Shown here piece by piece: positions 8,678 through 17,822 of a stretch of 64,000 nt of DNA. The position numbers and the translations under genes are program-made. Source of the stretch: Lautropia sp. (GTDB taxonomy: Bacteria > Pseudomonadota > Gammaproteobacteria > Burkholderiales > Burkholderiaceae_E). The notes beneath the pieces were generated by a model. The model was not told where the DNA came from. It ran no database searches and worked only from the letters and a program-made list of their open reading frames with translations. The stretch spans positions 1 to 64,000 of the forward strand of contig JAUMUG010000009.1 in the NCBI GenBank assembly GCA_030530775.1, given 5' to 3'. Numbering within the stretch: position 1 is the stretch's first letter; every line of letters begins with the position of its first letter.

Positions 8678-10012
8678 ATGGAAACCGGATATACAACCCC
8701 ACCCGAGAAGTTCACTGCCTTTCTCAAACGGCAGAAGATGATCTTCATCGTCGCCTTTCTGGGCTATGTCTGCGCCTATCTGGTACGCAACAATTTCAAG
8801 CTCATGTCCAAGTCGATCATGGTGACGAACGACTGGTCCAAGGACGACATCGCCATGCTGCTGTCCTGCCTGACCATCTCCTACGGTCTGGCCAAGTTCT
8901 ACATGGGCGCACTGGGCGACAAGGTCAGTCTGCGCAAGCTGTTTTCGATCTGCCTGGCCGCCAGCGCGCTCATCTGCATCATCATCGGCTTCTATCACAC
9001 CTCGATTGCGGCGCTGGCCGTACTGCTGGTGCTGTGCGGCGTGGTGCAGGGTGCACTTGCTCCGGCCTCGCAGACGATGATCGCCAATTACTACCCGAAC
9101 CGCACGCGTGGTGCGGCCATTGCGGGCTGGAACATCTCACAGAACATGGGTTCGGCACTGTTGCCGATGATGATCGCCTTCATGACGACGATGGGCTGGA
9201 TCGTGCCACAGACCGGTGACGTGCTGTTCGCCTTCATCGTGCCGGCGGTGCTGGTGCTGGCCTTTGCGCTGTTCTGCTGGAAACACGGTGGCGACAGGCC
9301 CGAGGCCGAGGGGCTGGACTCGCTACGCACCATGTACGGCGAAGGCGGTGAATCCAATGTGGCCAGCGAGGAAGAAAAATCCTCGCTCAGCTACTGGCAG
9401 CTGATTTGGAAATACGTGTTCTGCAACCCTGCCCTGCTGCTGGTGGCTGCGGTGAATGTGGCGCTCTATTTCATCCGTTTCGGTGTCGAGGACTGGATGC
9501 CGATCTATCTGCACGAAGTGGCCAAGATGGAGGATGCGCACGCGCAAATGGCGATTTCGGTGCTGGAATGGGTGGCAATCCCCGGCTCGCTGGTATTTGC
9601 CTGGCTGGCTGCCAAGTACCCGAACAGGATGGCAAAGATGGGGGCCATCGGTCTGTTCATCATGGCCGGGGTGGTGTTCGCCTATGAGGAAATGACCGCC
9701 TCCGGTGCGCCGAACTATCCGATGATGCTGCTGGTCTGCGGCATCATGGGCGCGCTGATCTATGGTCCACAGCTCATCGTCAACATCCTCACCATCAACT
9801 TCGTACCGCTGAACGTGGCCGGCACCGCCATCGGTTTCGTCGGCGTAACAGCCTATCTGATCGGCAACATGGGGGCCAACTGGGTGATGCCGATCATGGC
9901 CGACAACTTCGGATGGTTCTGGTCTTATGTGGTGATTGCCGGGCTGTCGGTGTTTTCCGCCATCGGCTATCTGATCCTGGCCAAACGCGAGGCGGAAGTC
10001 ATCAAGGCCTGA
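8678..10012 (+). CDS. MFS permease, organophosphate:phosphate antiporter family
   Basis: Inner-membrane transporter of 444 residues with about 12 predicted helices, resembling GlpT/UhpT/PgtP proteins that exchange sugar phosphates or glycerol phosphate for inorganic phosphate. Support comes from the N-terminal RNNFKLMSKSI segment before helix 2, the SYGLAKFYMGALGDK loop, NYYPNRTRGAAIAGWNISQN, and the C-terminal INFVPLNVAGTAIGFVG helix. I choose ATG 8678 (METGYTTPPEKF) over an upstream in-frame ATG at 8513 because the extension is non-hydrophobic and not family-like. No uhpABC-type regulator is adjacent. Substrate not determinable from sequence alone. Confidence 0.88.
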   Translation: METGYTTPPEKFTAFLKRQKMIFIVAFLGYVCAYLVRNNFKLMSKSIMVTNDWSKDDIAMLLSCLTISYGLAKFYMGALGDKVSLRKLFSICLAASALICIIIGFYHTSIAALAVLLVLCGVVQGALAPASQTMIANYYPNRTRGAAIAGWNISQNMGSALLPMMIAFMTTMGWIVPQTGDVLFAFIVPAVLVLAFALFCWKHGGDRPEAEGLDSLRTMYGEGGESNVASEEEKSSLSYWQLIWKYVFCNPALLLVAAVNVALYFIRFGVEDWMPIYLHEVAKMEDAHAQMAISVLEWVAIPGSLVFAWLAAKYPNRMAKMGAIGLFIMAGVVFAYEEMTASGAPNYPMMLLVCGIMGALIYGPQLIVNILTINFVPLNVAGTAIGFVGVTAYLIGNMGANWVMPIMADNFGWFWSYVVIAGLSVFSAIGYLILAKREAEVIKA

Positions 10013-10321
10013 TACCGACGCGGCGAGTGCGGCCAAACGCCGCCAAACGCCGCCCCCACCGTCACTGGGCCACCAGAAACGCTGCCGGCAACATGGGGGC
10101 GGCAGCAGCTTATTGCATTTTCGAAATGTCTTGCTCCAAAAACGTATGACATGCAGCCAAACACCCTGCCATCATGTAGAGTGGATTTTTTGCACGGCAG
10201 CACGACCTGCACCGTGGCGCAGCAACCGAGGAGGTACGCCGGACCACCCTCAGCAACCGAGAAAGTACGCCAGACCACCGCCCTCTTCTGCGCCGCTGCC
10301 AGTTTCGACGGAGCATTTCCC
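10013..10321. other. intergenic region with leader repeat
   Basis: 309 bp between the permease and the aminotransferase. It begins with a GCCAAACGCC direct repeat (about 10032-10050) and includes the 31-bp tandem repeat at 10220-10281. No gene is visible. The aminotransferase promoter is probably here, but no convincing -35/-10 pair stands out. Confidence 0.4.
10220..10281 (+). repeat. two tandem 31-bp repeats in aminotransferase leader
   Basis: Two adjacent 31-bp units (10220-10250 and 10251-10281) both begin CAGCAACCGAG and continue through TACGCC and GACCACC, differing at only a few positions. They end 40 bp before the aminotransferase start. They could be paired regulator sites or a local duplication. 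Confidence 0.5.
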
Positions 10322-11671
10322 ATGAACTTTCCCGCGTTTGCATTCACTTCCCCGGATGTGTCCTCGCTGAATCTCAGTGCACATTGGCTGCCCTTCAGTG
10401 CCAACCGTGCCTTCCGGAAGGACCCGCGCATCATCGTCAAAGCCGAAGGCAATCATTTCTTCGATGCCGATGGCCGCCGGATCTTCGACAGCCTGTCAGG
10501 GCTGTGGTGCAGCGGTGCCGGCCACTGCCGATCCGAAATCCAGCAGGCGGTCTCGCGCCAGCTGAGCCTACTCGATTACTCACCGGCGTTCCAGTTCGCG
10601 CACCCGCTGTCCTTTCAGCTGGCCGAGCGCATGATCGCGCTGACGCCGGGCAAGCTGAATCATGTGATGTTCACCAATTCCGGCTCTGAAGCGGCCGATA
10701 CGGCGCTCAAGCTGGCACGCGCCTATTGGCGCATCAGGGGTCAAGCCAGCAAGACACGCTTCATTGCGCGCACCCGTTCGTATCATGGCGTGAACGTGGC
10801 CGGCACCAGCCTGGGCGGACTGAACGGCACCCGCAAGATGTTCGGTCATCTGATGGAAGTCGATCATCTGCCACACACGATTCAGCCGGGACTGGAATTT
10901 ACCCGCGGTCAAGCCGAAACCGGTGGCGTGGCACTGGCCAACGAACTGTTGAATCTGATCGAGCTGCATGATGCCTCGAATATTGCCGCGGTCATCGTCG
11001 AGCCATTGTCCGGCGGGGCCGGCGCGCTGATTCCGCCCAAGGGCTATCTGCAGCGGCTGCGCGAAATCTGTGATCAGCACGACATTCTGCTGGTTTTCGA
11101 TGAGGTGATCACCGGATTTGGGCGGATGGGCAAGGCCACCGGGGCCGAGTATTTCGGTGTGACACCGGACATCATGAATGTGGCCAAGCAAGTCACCAAT
11201 GGTGCCGCCCCCCTGGGCGCCACCATCGCCTCCAGCGAGATCTACGACACGTTCATGAATCATCCGCAGCCCGAACACATGATCGAGTTTGCGCACGGCT
11301 ACACTTATTCGGCCCATCCGATCGCCTGCGCGGCCGGCATCGCGGCGATGGATCTGCTGAAATCCGAGAACCTGATCGAGCGCGCCGCCGAGCTGACTCC
11401 GCACTTCGAACAATCACTGCACGCACTCAAGGGGGTGCAGCACATCACCGACATCCGCAACTGTGGTCTGGTCGGCGCGCTGCAGCTGGCACCGCGCGAT
11501 GGCGATGCGATGGTGCGCCCTTATGAGGCCGGCATGGCGCTGTGGAAGAAAGGATTTTATGTGCGCTTCGTGGCCGACACGCTGCAGTTCGGCCCGACCT
11601 TCACGACCTCGGCGCAGGAGCTGGATACGTTGTTCGATGCAGTCGGCGAAACGCTGAACGAACTGGCCTGA
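10322..11671 (+). CDS. omega-amino acid (beta-alanine):pyruvate aminotransferase
   Basis: Class III PLP-dependent transaminase, 449 residues, which would move an omega-amino group (beta-alanine or similar) to pyruvate, giving malonate semialdehyde and alanine. The PLP Lys is Lys289 in NVAKQVTNGA, and Asp260 in LVFDEVITGFGRMG is the pyridine-N ligand. The N-terminal HWLPFSANRAFRKDPR and DSLSGLWCSGAGH blocks are typical of the beta-alanine:pyruvate subgroup. The start at 10322 gives the family N-terminus; an upstream in-frame extension crosses the repeat region. It converges on rsmA with only 21 bp between stops. Confidence 0.92.
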   Translation: MNFPAFAFTSPDVSSLNLSAHWLPFSANRAFRKDPRIIVKAEGNHFFDADGRRIFDSLSGLWCSGAGHCRSEIQQAVSRQLSLLDYSPAFQFAHPLSFQLAERMIALTPGKLNHVMFTNSGSEAADTALKLARAYWRIRGQASKTRFIARTRSYHGVNVAGTSLGGLNGTRKMFGHLMEVDHLPHTIQPGLEFTRGQAETGGVALANELLNLIELHDASNIAAVIVEPLSGGAGALIPPKGYLQRLREICDQHDILLVFDEVITGFGRMGKATGAEYFGVTPDIMNVAKQVTNGAAPLGATIASSEIYDTFMNHPQPEHMIEFAHGYTYSAHPIACAAGIAAMDLLKSENLIERAAELTPHFEQSLHALKGVQHITDIRNCGLVGALQLAPRDGDAMVRPYEAGMALWKKGFYVRFVADTLQFGPTFTTSAQELDTLFDAVGETLNELA

Positions 11672-11692
11672 CATCAAGGGCCCGGCCCTGAT

Positions 11693-12532
11693 TCAGCGGT
11701 CTGGTCCCGATTGCGCCGCCAACACATCGGCCAGCGCGTACCAGGCTGCCACCGGGATCTGTTCGGCCCGATGGCTGAGGTCGGCCAATGGCGCCAGGCG
11801 CACATCATCGGCCGCGGCCCTGTCCATGTCGAAAGAGGGATAACGCTGGACGAGCCAGGCACCCAGCGTCTTGCGCAACATCTTGCGGCGCTGCGAATAG
11901 GCAACCGCCAGGGCCTCTTCGAGCTGTGCCGCGGCCCCGGTCTGCGGCTCGGGCAGCGGAACCATCCGCACCACGCTCGAATCCACCTTGGGGGGCGGGT
12001 CGAAGGCGTCGGGCGGCACATCGAACAGATGGGCCACACGGTAATGATTCTGCAGAAAGACCGTCAGCCGGCCCATGTCGCCGCCGGGTTCGGCCACGAT
12101 CCGATCGACCACTTCCTTCTGCAACATGAAGTGCTGATCACGAATATGGGCTGCGAAGGGAATCAGGTGCAGCAACAGCGGACTGGAGATGTTGTAGGGC
12201 AGATTGCCGACGATACGCAGCGACGCCCCCAGACTGCCGAAATCGACCTTCAACGCATCCCGATGGATCAGCGTCAGCGCTTTGCCGAAACGAGCACTCA
12301 AACGTGGCGCCAGATCGCGATCGATTTCGATGGCCGTCATCTGCCGGACCCGCGACAGCAACGATGCCGTCAACGCGCCCGTGCCGGGGCCGATTTCGAT
12401 CAGCGCATCACCCGGTTGCGGGGCAATGGCGCGCACGATCGCTTCGATGACGAAACGGTCGACCAGGAAGTGCTGACCGAAATGCTTGCGCGGCGCAAGA
12501 CCAGCGGCGCGACCCAGGCGTTCAGCGGACAT
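11693..12532 (-). CDS. rsmA: 16S rRNA (adenine1518-N6/adenine1519-N6)-dimethyltransferase
   Basis: KsgA-type methyltransferase that dimethylates two adenines in helix 45 of 16S rRNA late in 30S assembly. It is 279 residues. SAM-binding motif I is IEIGPGTGALT and the catalytic motif is NLPYNISSPL. The N-terminal RKHFGQHFLVD is diagnostic. It is the last gene of the lptD-surA-rsmA operon on the minus strand, 21 bp after surA. In many proteobacteria pdxA lies between surA and rsmA; here it does not. Confidence 0.97.
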   Translation of the reverse strand: MSAERLGRAAGLAPRKHFGQHFLVDRFVIEAIVRAIAPQPGDALIEIGPGTGALTASLLSRVRQMTAIEIDRDLAPRLSARFGKALTLIHRDALKVDFGSLGASLRIVGNLPYNISSPLLLHLIPFAAHIRDQHFMLQKEVVDRIVAEPGGDMGRLTVFLQNHYRVAHLFDVPPDAFDPPPKVDSSVVRMVPLPEPQTGAAAQLEEALAVAYSQRRKMLRKTLGAWLVQRYPSFDMDRAAADDVRLAPLADLSHRAEQIPVAAWYALADVLAAQSGPDR

Positions 12533-12553
12533 GATCGTACACCAGTGCCCCCG

Positions 12554-14080
12554 TCAGGATTCTTCGAGCCGGTACTCGACATAGGTCCGGTCACGCAGCT
12601 CGCGCAGCCACTGGTCATAGGCTTCCCCGCCTTTGGTGGTACGCAGTTTCCGACGTGCCTCGTTGCGCAAGCGCTCGGGCGATTCGGTATCGGTACGCCG
12701 GCCCAGCACCTGGATCAGATGCAGGCCGAACTGGCTACGCACCGGATCGCTGATCTGCCCATCGGACAGCACCTGCATCGCGCGCTCGAAATCCGGCACG
12801 GTTTCACCCGGATACAGCCAACCCAGATCGCCCCCCTTGCGGGCACTGCCATTGTCCTTGGAAAAATCCCGTGCCAGCACCGCAAAGTCGGCCTGGCCGC
12901 CTTCGATGTTGCGCTTGAACTCTTCCAGCCTGCGGACGGCGTCGGCCTCTTCTTCGGGTGAGGTCACCGGCAGCAGAATGTGGCGGGCATGGGTGCGTTC
13001 GACCGAGACGGTGCCGCCATCACGCTTGTCCTTCAGTTTTAGGATGTGAAACCCCGCCGGGCTGCGGAGTGCCGGCGAGACTTCGCCCGGCTTCAACGCC
13101 TTGACGGCGTCGGCAAACAGGCCGGGCATCCGGCTGGCGGTACGCCAGCCGAGATCGCCACCGGTGACGGAATCGGGCGCATCCGAGTTCTGTGCAGCCA
13201 GCTCGGAAAAATCCGCTCCTTTGCGGGCCTGTGCCACCAGTGCATCGGCTTTGGCACGCTGGCGATCGACGGTGACCTTGTCGGCACCTTCCGGCAGTTT
13301 CAACAGAATCTGCTGCACCTCGAATTCCGGCTCGGAAATCTGACCACTCTTGGCCAGCTCCCCATCCACCTCGGCCTCGGAAATGGTGACACTGTTGGCG
13401 GTTTCGCGCTCACGCAGCCGCATCGAAACGATCTCGGCGCTCAGCTGCCGACGGAAAGAATCGTAGGCGATGCCGTCGGCGGCCAGTCGCTGACGCAGCT
13501 GTTCGGTCGACAAGCCATTGTTCTGCGCCACATCGGCCGCAGCACGGTCGATTTCACTCTCGGTGGGTTTCATGCCGTACTCGGCGGCGAATTGCTCCTG
13601 CGCCAGCTGCAGAATCATCTGCTCCAGCATCTGGCGACGCAGCTCCTCACGGGGTGGCAATGCCCCTCCGGTGCTCTGCTGGCGCCCTTCGATCAGACGG
13701 ACCTGGCTGTCCAGCTCATGTTCGGTGATGACGCCCTGATTGACGACGGCAATGATGCGGTCGATCGGTTCGGGGCCCGAAGGCGTCGGGCGCTGCGCAG
13801 CAGCACTGCCGCCGTCAGGCGTGACCGACGACGGCGGACGACCGTCGCCACCGACGTTCGGCAGGCGGACCGCCCCCCCCGAAAAGGACGAAGGAGGCAC
13901 TCCGGAGACGGAGTCGGCGGGGCTTTCTTCCACCGGCGGCAGCGGCTCGGCCGGCACGGACAACTGGGCCGTGGCGACCAGCGGCAGACAGGCGAGCGCA
14001 GTGAGCAGCAGCCCGCGCAGCTGCGCGACGGCAGGCCCGGAGGACTGTGTCGGCGATGATACCCGGCACGATGTAGCCAT
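12554..14080 (-). CDS. surA: periplasmic chaperone / peptidyl-prolyl isomerase SurA
   Basis: Periplasmic chaperone for outer-membrane proteins, 508 residues. An N-terminal signal peptide (LRGLLLTALACLPLVATAQ, about 21-39) is followed by a long Pro/Ser/Gly-rich insert and then the SurA N-domain (DRIIAVVNQGVITEHEL). Two parvulin domains follow: the first around FEVQQILLKLP to GFHILKLKDKR, the second around THARHILLPV to FGLHLIQVLGRR. I choose ATG 14080 because AAGGA lies 6 bases upstream; an earlier ATG at 14131 overlaps the end of lptD. The insert after the signal peptide makes it longer than E. coli SurA (428 aa). Confidence 0.95.
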   Translation of the reverse strand: MATSCRVSSPTQSSGPAVAQLRGLLLTALACLPLVATAQLSVPAEPLPPVEESPADSVSGVPPSSFSGGAVRLPNVGGDGRPPSSVTPDGGSAAAQRPTPSGPEPIDRIIAVVNQGVITEHELDSQVRLIEGRQQSTGGALPPREELRRQMLEQMILQLAQEQFAAEYGMKPTESEIDRAAADVAQNNGLSTEQLRQRLAADGIAYDSFRRQLSAEIVSMRLRERETANSVTISEAEVDGELAKSGQISEPEFEVQQILLKLPEGADKVTVDRQRAKADALVAQARKGADFSELAAQNSDAPDSVTGGDLGWRTASRMPGLFADAVKALKPGEVSPALRSPAGFHILKLKDKRDGGTVSVERTHARHILLPVTSPEEEADAVRRLEEFKRNIEGGQADFAVLARDFSKDNGSARKGGDLGWLYPGETVPDFERAMQVLSDGQISDPVRSQFGLHLIQVLGRRTDTESPERLRNEARRKLRTTKGGEAYDQWLRELRDRTYVEYRLEES

Positions 14081-14117
14081 TGAAATTCCTTGCATGATCT
14101 GGATGTGCGACACGGTC

Positions 14118-16580
14118 CTACTCGTAACCATAATAGGTTTCGACCGGCGTCAGACTGTTGTCGGGGACGCTGTAGCCCGGAATGTTGCGGCTCAATATAC
14201 CAGAGGGGTTGCTGCCCAGACTGCCAAGCCCGCGCAGATCGAATTGCAACGAAGCCGCGGTGGTGTTCTTCTGCTCTGAGGTGACGAAACGCCGTACGAC
14301 GAAGCGCACCGCCCAGCAGTCCTGCGCATACTCGAAGCCCGCCACCCCTTCGACCAGTCCCGGCCGCACCGAAACCACCTGCCCGGTGGTCGGGTCGTTG
14401 CGCCGCTGCAGGAAAGAATAATTGACACCACCCAGCACCCGCCACTGCGGCGACACCGGCCAGGCGAAGGACGTGTCCCACTGCGCATATTCATGCGATT
14501 GATAGCGGACACCGACGTTGAACACGCGGTCGTCACCCGGGCGGTAGCGATAGCTGAGGTTCAGCCGCGGCACGCGCTCGTCGCGCAGCGCATACTGCAT
14601 GCCGGCATTCACGCTGTGGCCACCGCGGAAATCCCCCGAAGCGGCAAACAGCAGATCGGTACGCCGGTCGGTCCGCACAGGCACACCGGGAATGGTCACG
14701 CGGGTCTGCGAAAAATAGAAACGCTGCGCCATCGCCAGCCGCAGTCGCTCGATCCCGGTCGCCTGTTCGATCTGGCGGCTGACCAACGCCGCGGTCAGGT
14801 GGTTGGCATCGGCGATCCGGTCGTGACCGGTAAAGGCGTTTTCGCTGAACAGCTGGGCAAAACTGAGATCGGAGGCCGCGCTGTCGAAGACCGGAATGCC
14901 GTCCTGGTCACGATAGGGCGTGCGCACATAGAAGAGTCGAGGCTCCAGCGTCTGGATCGAGCGCTCACCCAGCCATCGACTGTCACGCTCCATCACCAAC
15001 CCGGTGTCCACCGAGAAGGTCGGCACGACCCGACTGATCGAACGATCGGCACTGGCAAACTGGTTCAGCTGATAATGCGCGGCATGCATGCCGAACTTGG
15101 GCGTGAAGAACCAGCCGCCACCCTGCAACGGATAGCTGATCGACGGATTGACGACCAGGCGCGTGCCTTCGACGGCATCGATCTGCGGGCTGCGGAACTG
15201 GGTCAGATCACCCAGCGTGCTGATATCGAAGCCGCGCAGGTCGACCTGATTGTTGGTCAGCTGAATCTGAGGCAGTTTTTCGTAAGGCGGTGCCGGACGG
15301 GCTTCCAGGATGTTCTGATAGCGGATGGCCCGCACCAGCATCGACCAGTCACCCATGCCGCGCACGAAGAACACCTCGCGCGGCAGCGAACGCTCGGAGG
15401 CATCGATCAGCGTGCGGGAATAATCGACGAAGTAGTTGTCGTCCGAAACCCCCTTCAGATTCCAGGCACCGTTCCAGCCAAAGATCCGATTGAAACTGCC
15501 GGTGGAATCATAGAGATAGCGGCTGCGCCCGGTTTCGCTGTCGTTAGGAATGTAGTCGAGTCGGACGGTTCCGCCCATCGGACGGGTCAGAAAGCGGAAT
15601 TCATTGCCCAGCCGCAGGCCGCGGCGGGTGCCGAGCCGTGGCGAGACGGTCAGATCGTAGTTTGGCGCCAAATTGAAATAATAGGGCACCGTCAGTTCCA
15701 GACCGCTGCTGGACGAGGTATCGATGCGTGGCACCAAAAAGCCGCTCTGGCGATCGTCGTTCAACGGAAAGGCCAACGCAGGAAAACGCATGACTGTATG
15801 GTCACGAACCACCAGCCGCGCATCCCGCCCATAACCCTTGGAGTTCTCCAGATCCAGATCGAGGCGGCGTGCTTCCAGCCGCCAGGCTTCGTTGTCGGGC
15901 TTGCAGCTGCTGAAGGTGCCATTGAACAGATGCATCGACTGCCTTCCCTTGAAATCCAGCCGATCCGCCCTGCCCCGGCCACCGACACCCTGCAGATCGT
16001 AGACCGGGGCATCGAAGGTGCCTTCGCTGACGTCGAGCCGCAGTTTCAGGCTCGGTCCCACCATCCGGTAGCCCGCCTGCTCGATCGTGACATCGCCACG
16101 CGCCTCGACCCGCTGCTGATTCTGCAGGTACTCGATCTGGTCGGCCGTCAGCGTCGCCCCCAGCTTGCGCAACTGGGCCGCTCCTTCGAAGGTGGTGACC
16201 GGACCATCGGGCGTCTGCTTCGAGCTGACCCGATCGGCGCTGCCGAACACCGGCAGCCGATCGTCCCGCGGCCGATTCCGGTCCGACAGATCCAGGCTCG
16301 GCGCAACACGCAAGCGAACCGGCTCGGCGCGGGCTCCTTTGCCGTTGCCACCCGCGGCATCCACATCGGCTGCGCCAGCCACCATGGGCCAGCCGGGCAC
16401 CAGCAGCACGACCGACAGGGCAAGCACCAGCCGGTGTAACGCCAGCGGCGGACGGGACTCGGCCTGATGCGACGGCAGTCGTCCGGGCCGCAGGCGGGCG
16501 ATCGAGTGGGAACCGGCGCTCACGCCGGCGATGTGGCAGTCTGGCAACGGCACTGGGACAGAAGCTCCGAGGGACGACAC
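14118..16580 (-). CDS. lptD: LPS-assembly protein LptD
   Basis: Outer-membrane beta-barrel that inserts lipopolysaccharide into the outer leaflet together with LptE. It has 820 residues. A hydrophobic signal segment (LVLALSVVLLVPGWPMVAGA) lies unusually far in, at about 50-70, after a basic leader. The N-terminal LptA-like domain has the typical GAAQLRKLGATLTADQIEYL and GDVTIEQAG strands. The barrel carries LGLG/LRLGNEFRFL-type repeats and the late Cys in QDCWAVRFVVRRF, with its partner in FSSCKPDNEAW. The start shown is a GTG without a clear ribosome-binding site, so the true start may be further in. First gene of lptD-surA-rsmA, divergent from amgK. Confidence 0.94.
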   Translation of the reverse strand: MSSLGASVPVPLPDCHIAGVSAGSHSIARLRPGRLPSHQAESRPPLALHRLVLALSVVLLVPGWPMVAGAADVDAAGGNGKGARAEPVRLRVAPSLDLSDRNRPRDDRLPVFGSADRVSSKQTPDGPVTTFEGAAQLRKLGATLTADQIEYLQNQQRVEARGDVTIEQAGYRMVGPSLKLRLDVSEGTFDAPVYDLQGVGGRGRADRLDFKGRQSMHLFNGTFSSCKPDNEAWRLEARRLDLDLENSKGYGRDARLVVRDHTVMRFPALAFPLNDDRQSGFLVPRIDTSSSSGLELTVPYYFNLAPNYDLTVSPRLGTRRGLRLGNEFRFLTRPMGGTVRLDYIPNDSETGRSRYLYDSTGSFNRIFGWNGAWNLKGVSDDNYFVDYSRTLIDASERSLPREVFFVRGMGDWSMLVRAIRYQNILEARPAPPYEKLPQIQLTNNQVDLRGFDISTLGDLTQFRSPQIDAVEGTRLVVNPSISYPLQGGGWFFTPKFGMHAAHYQLNQFASADRSISRVVPTFSVDTGLVMERDSRWLGERSIQTLEPRLFYVRTPYRDQDGIPVFDSAASDLSFAQLFSENAFTGHDRIADANHLTAALVSRQIEQATGIERLRLAMAQRFYFSQTRVTIPGVPVRTDRRTDLLFAASGDFRGGHSVNAGMQYALRDERVPRLNLSYRYRPGDDRVFNVGVRYQSHEYAQWDTSFAWPVSPQWRVLGGVNYSFLQRRNDPTTGQVVSVRPGLVEGVAGFEYAQDCWAVRFVVRRFVTSEQKNTTAASLQFDLRGLGSLGSNPSGILSRNIPGYSVPDNSLTPVETYYGYE

Positions 16581-16630
16581 GGACGACAGGCCCGGTGTAC
16601 ATGATGGGCCGATACGACAGCAGATTGTCT

Positions 16631-16636
16631 ATTATA
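16631..16636 (-). promoter_or_regulatory. -10-like TATAAT for lptD
   Basis: The minus strand reads CCTATAATAG here, about 50 bp upstream of the lptD start in the lptD-amgK divergent region. No good -35 box is found at standard spacing, so this is a candidate only. Confidence 0.3.
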
Positions 16637-16736
16637 GGGAGAGGCTACCAAACTTCCTTCGCCGACGGCGCGGATGCGGTCCACATGCATCACGACGCCC
16701 AGGTGCCCAGCCGTCTTCCCTCCGGTTTTTCGACTG

Positions 16737-17792
16737 ATGCCTGCCGACACCTCTCTGCCCACCAACGATTCGCGTCTGGACGCCCTGCGCCAATGGCTCG
16801 CCACGCTGCCCGCTCACCTGGAGATCTCGCCCGACTCATTGACCCCGGCTTCCGCCGATGCCAGTTTCCGGCGTTATTTCCGCCTGAAAGCCCGTCTGCC
16901 GAACGGTCAGTGCAGCGCCATCGCGATGGACGCCCCACCGCCGCAGGAGGATTGCCGACCCTTTGTGCATGTCGCTCGGGTATTCGCCGAAGCGGGGGTG
17001 TCGGTTCCCCACATTCACGCAGCCGATGTCGAACAGGGTTTTCTGCTGCTCGACGATCTGGGCAACCAGACCTATCTGAAACATCTGGAGGATACCCGCA
17101 CGGCCCCGGCACTGTACCGCGATGCCAGCGTGGCGCTGGTGAAACTGCAGGCAGCCAGCAAGCCGGGCGTCTTTCCGGCCTATGACCGCGAGCTGCTGCT
17201 GCGCGAACTGATGCTCTATCCGACGTGGTACGTCGGCCGTCACAAACAGATCACGCTGACCGAGGCGGAACAGAGATTGCTCCACGACGGCTTCGAGCTG
17301 CTGCTGTCCAACCTGCTGGCCCAGCCGGCCGTCTATGTGCATCGCGACTATCACAGCCGCAATCTGATGGTGCTGGCCGATGCAGCGCGCACGCCGGGCG
17401 TGCTGGATTTCCAGGATGCGGTCTATGGCCCGATCACCTACGATCTGGTCTCGCTGCTGCGCGATGCCTACATCCACTGGGAGGAAGCCGATCAGCTCGA
17501 CTGGTGCATCCGCCACTGGGAGCGCGCCCGTGCCGCCGGCCTGCCGGTGGCCGGTGATTTTGGCGATTTCTACCGTGATTTCGAGTGGATGGGCCTGCAG
17601 CGCCATCTGAAGGTGCTGGGTATCTTCGCACGCCTCCATCATCGCGACGGCAAGGATGCCTATTTGGACGACATCCCGCTGGTGGCCCGCTATGCGTATG
17701 GGGTACTGAACCGCTATCAGGAATTCGGTCCGCTACGCAAACTGTTCGAGCGGATCGAAGGCGTGGACGCCACGCACGGCTACACCTTTTGA
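16737..17792 (+). CDS. amgK: N-acetylmuramate/N-acetylglucosamine anomeric kinase
   Basis: Aminoglycoside-phosphotransferase-fold kinase that makes MurNAc-1-phosphate for cell-wall recycling. It has 351 residues. The catalytic loop is VHRDYHSRNL (202-209), and the metal-binding Asp lies in LDFQDAVYG (224-228). SADASFRRYFRL near residue 40 is the glycine-loop equivalent. The assignment rests on these motifs plus position: it is divergent from lptD and followed after 30 bp by the murU uridylyltransferase, the arrangement known from Pseudomonas. Start MPADTSL at 16737 is chosen over an upstream ATG at 16674. Confidence 0.9.
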   Translation: MPADTSLPTNDSRLDALRQWLATLPAHLEISPDSLTPASADASFRRYFRLKARLPNGQCSAIAMDAPPPQEDCRPFVHVARVFAEAGVSVPHIHAADVEQGFLLLDDLGNQTYLKHLEDTRTAPALYRDASVALVKLQAASKPGVFPAYDRELLLRELMLYPTWYVGRHKQITLTEAEQRLLHDGFELLLSNLLAQPAVYVHRDYHSRNLMVLADAARTPGVLDFQDAVYGPITYDLVSLLRDAYIHWEEADQLDWCIRHWERARAAGLPVAGDFGDFYRDFEWMGLQRHLKVLGIFARLHHRDGKDAYLDDIPLVARYAYGVLNRYQEFGPLRKLFERIEGVDATHGYTF

Positions 17793-17822
17793 AAAGCGCA
17801 CCGCGATGATGAGGAAAGCCCG

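Noticed and set aside
14493-16439. 648-codon plus-strand open frame opposite lptD
   Set aside because: Shadow of lptD; it lacks family features, whereas the minus frame is a canonical LptD.
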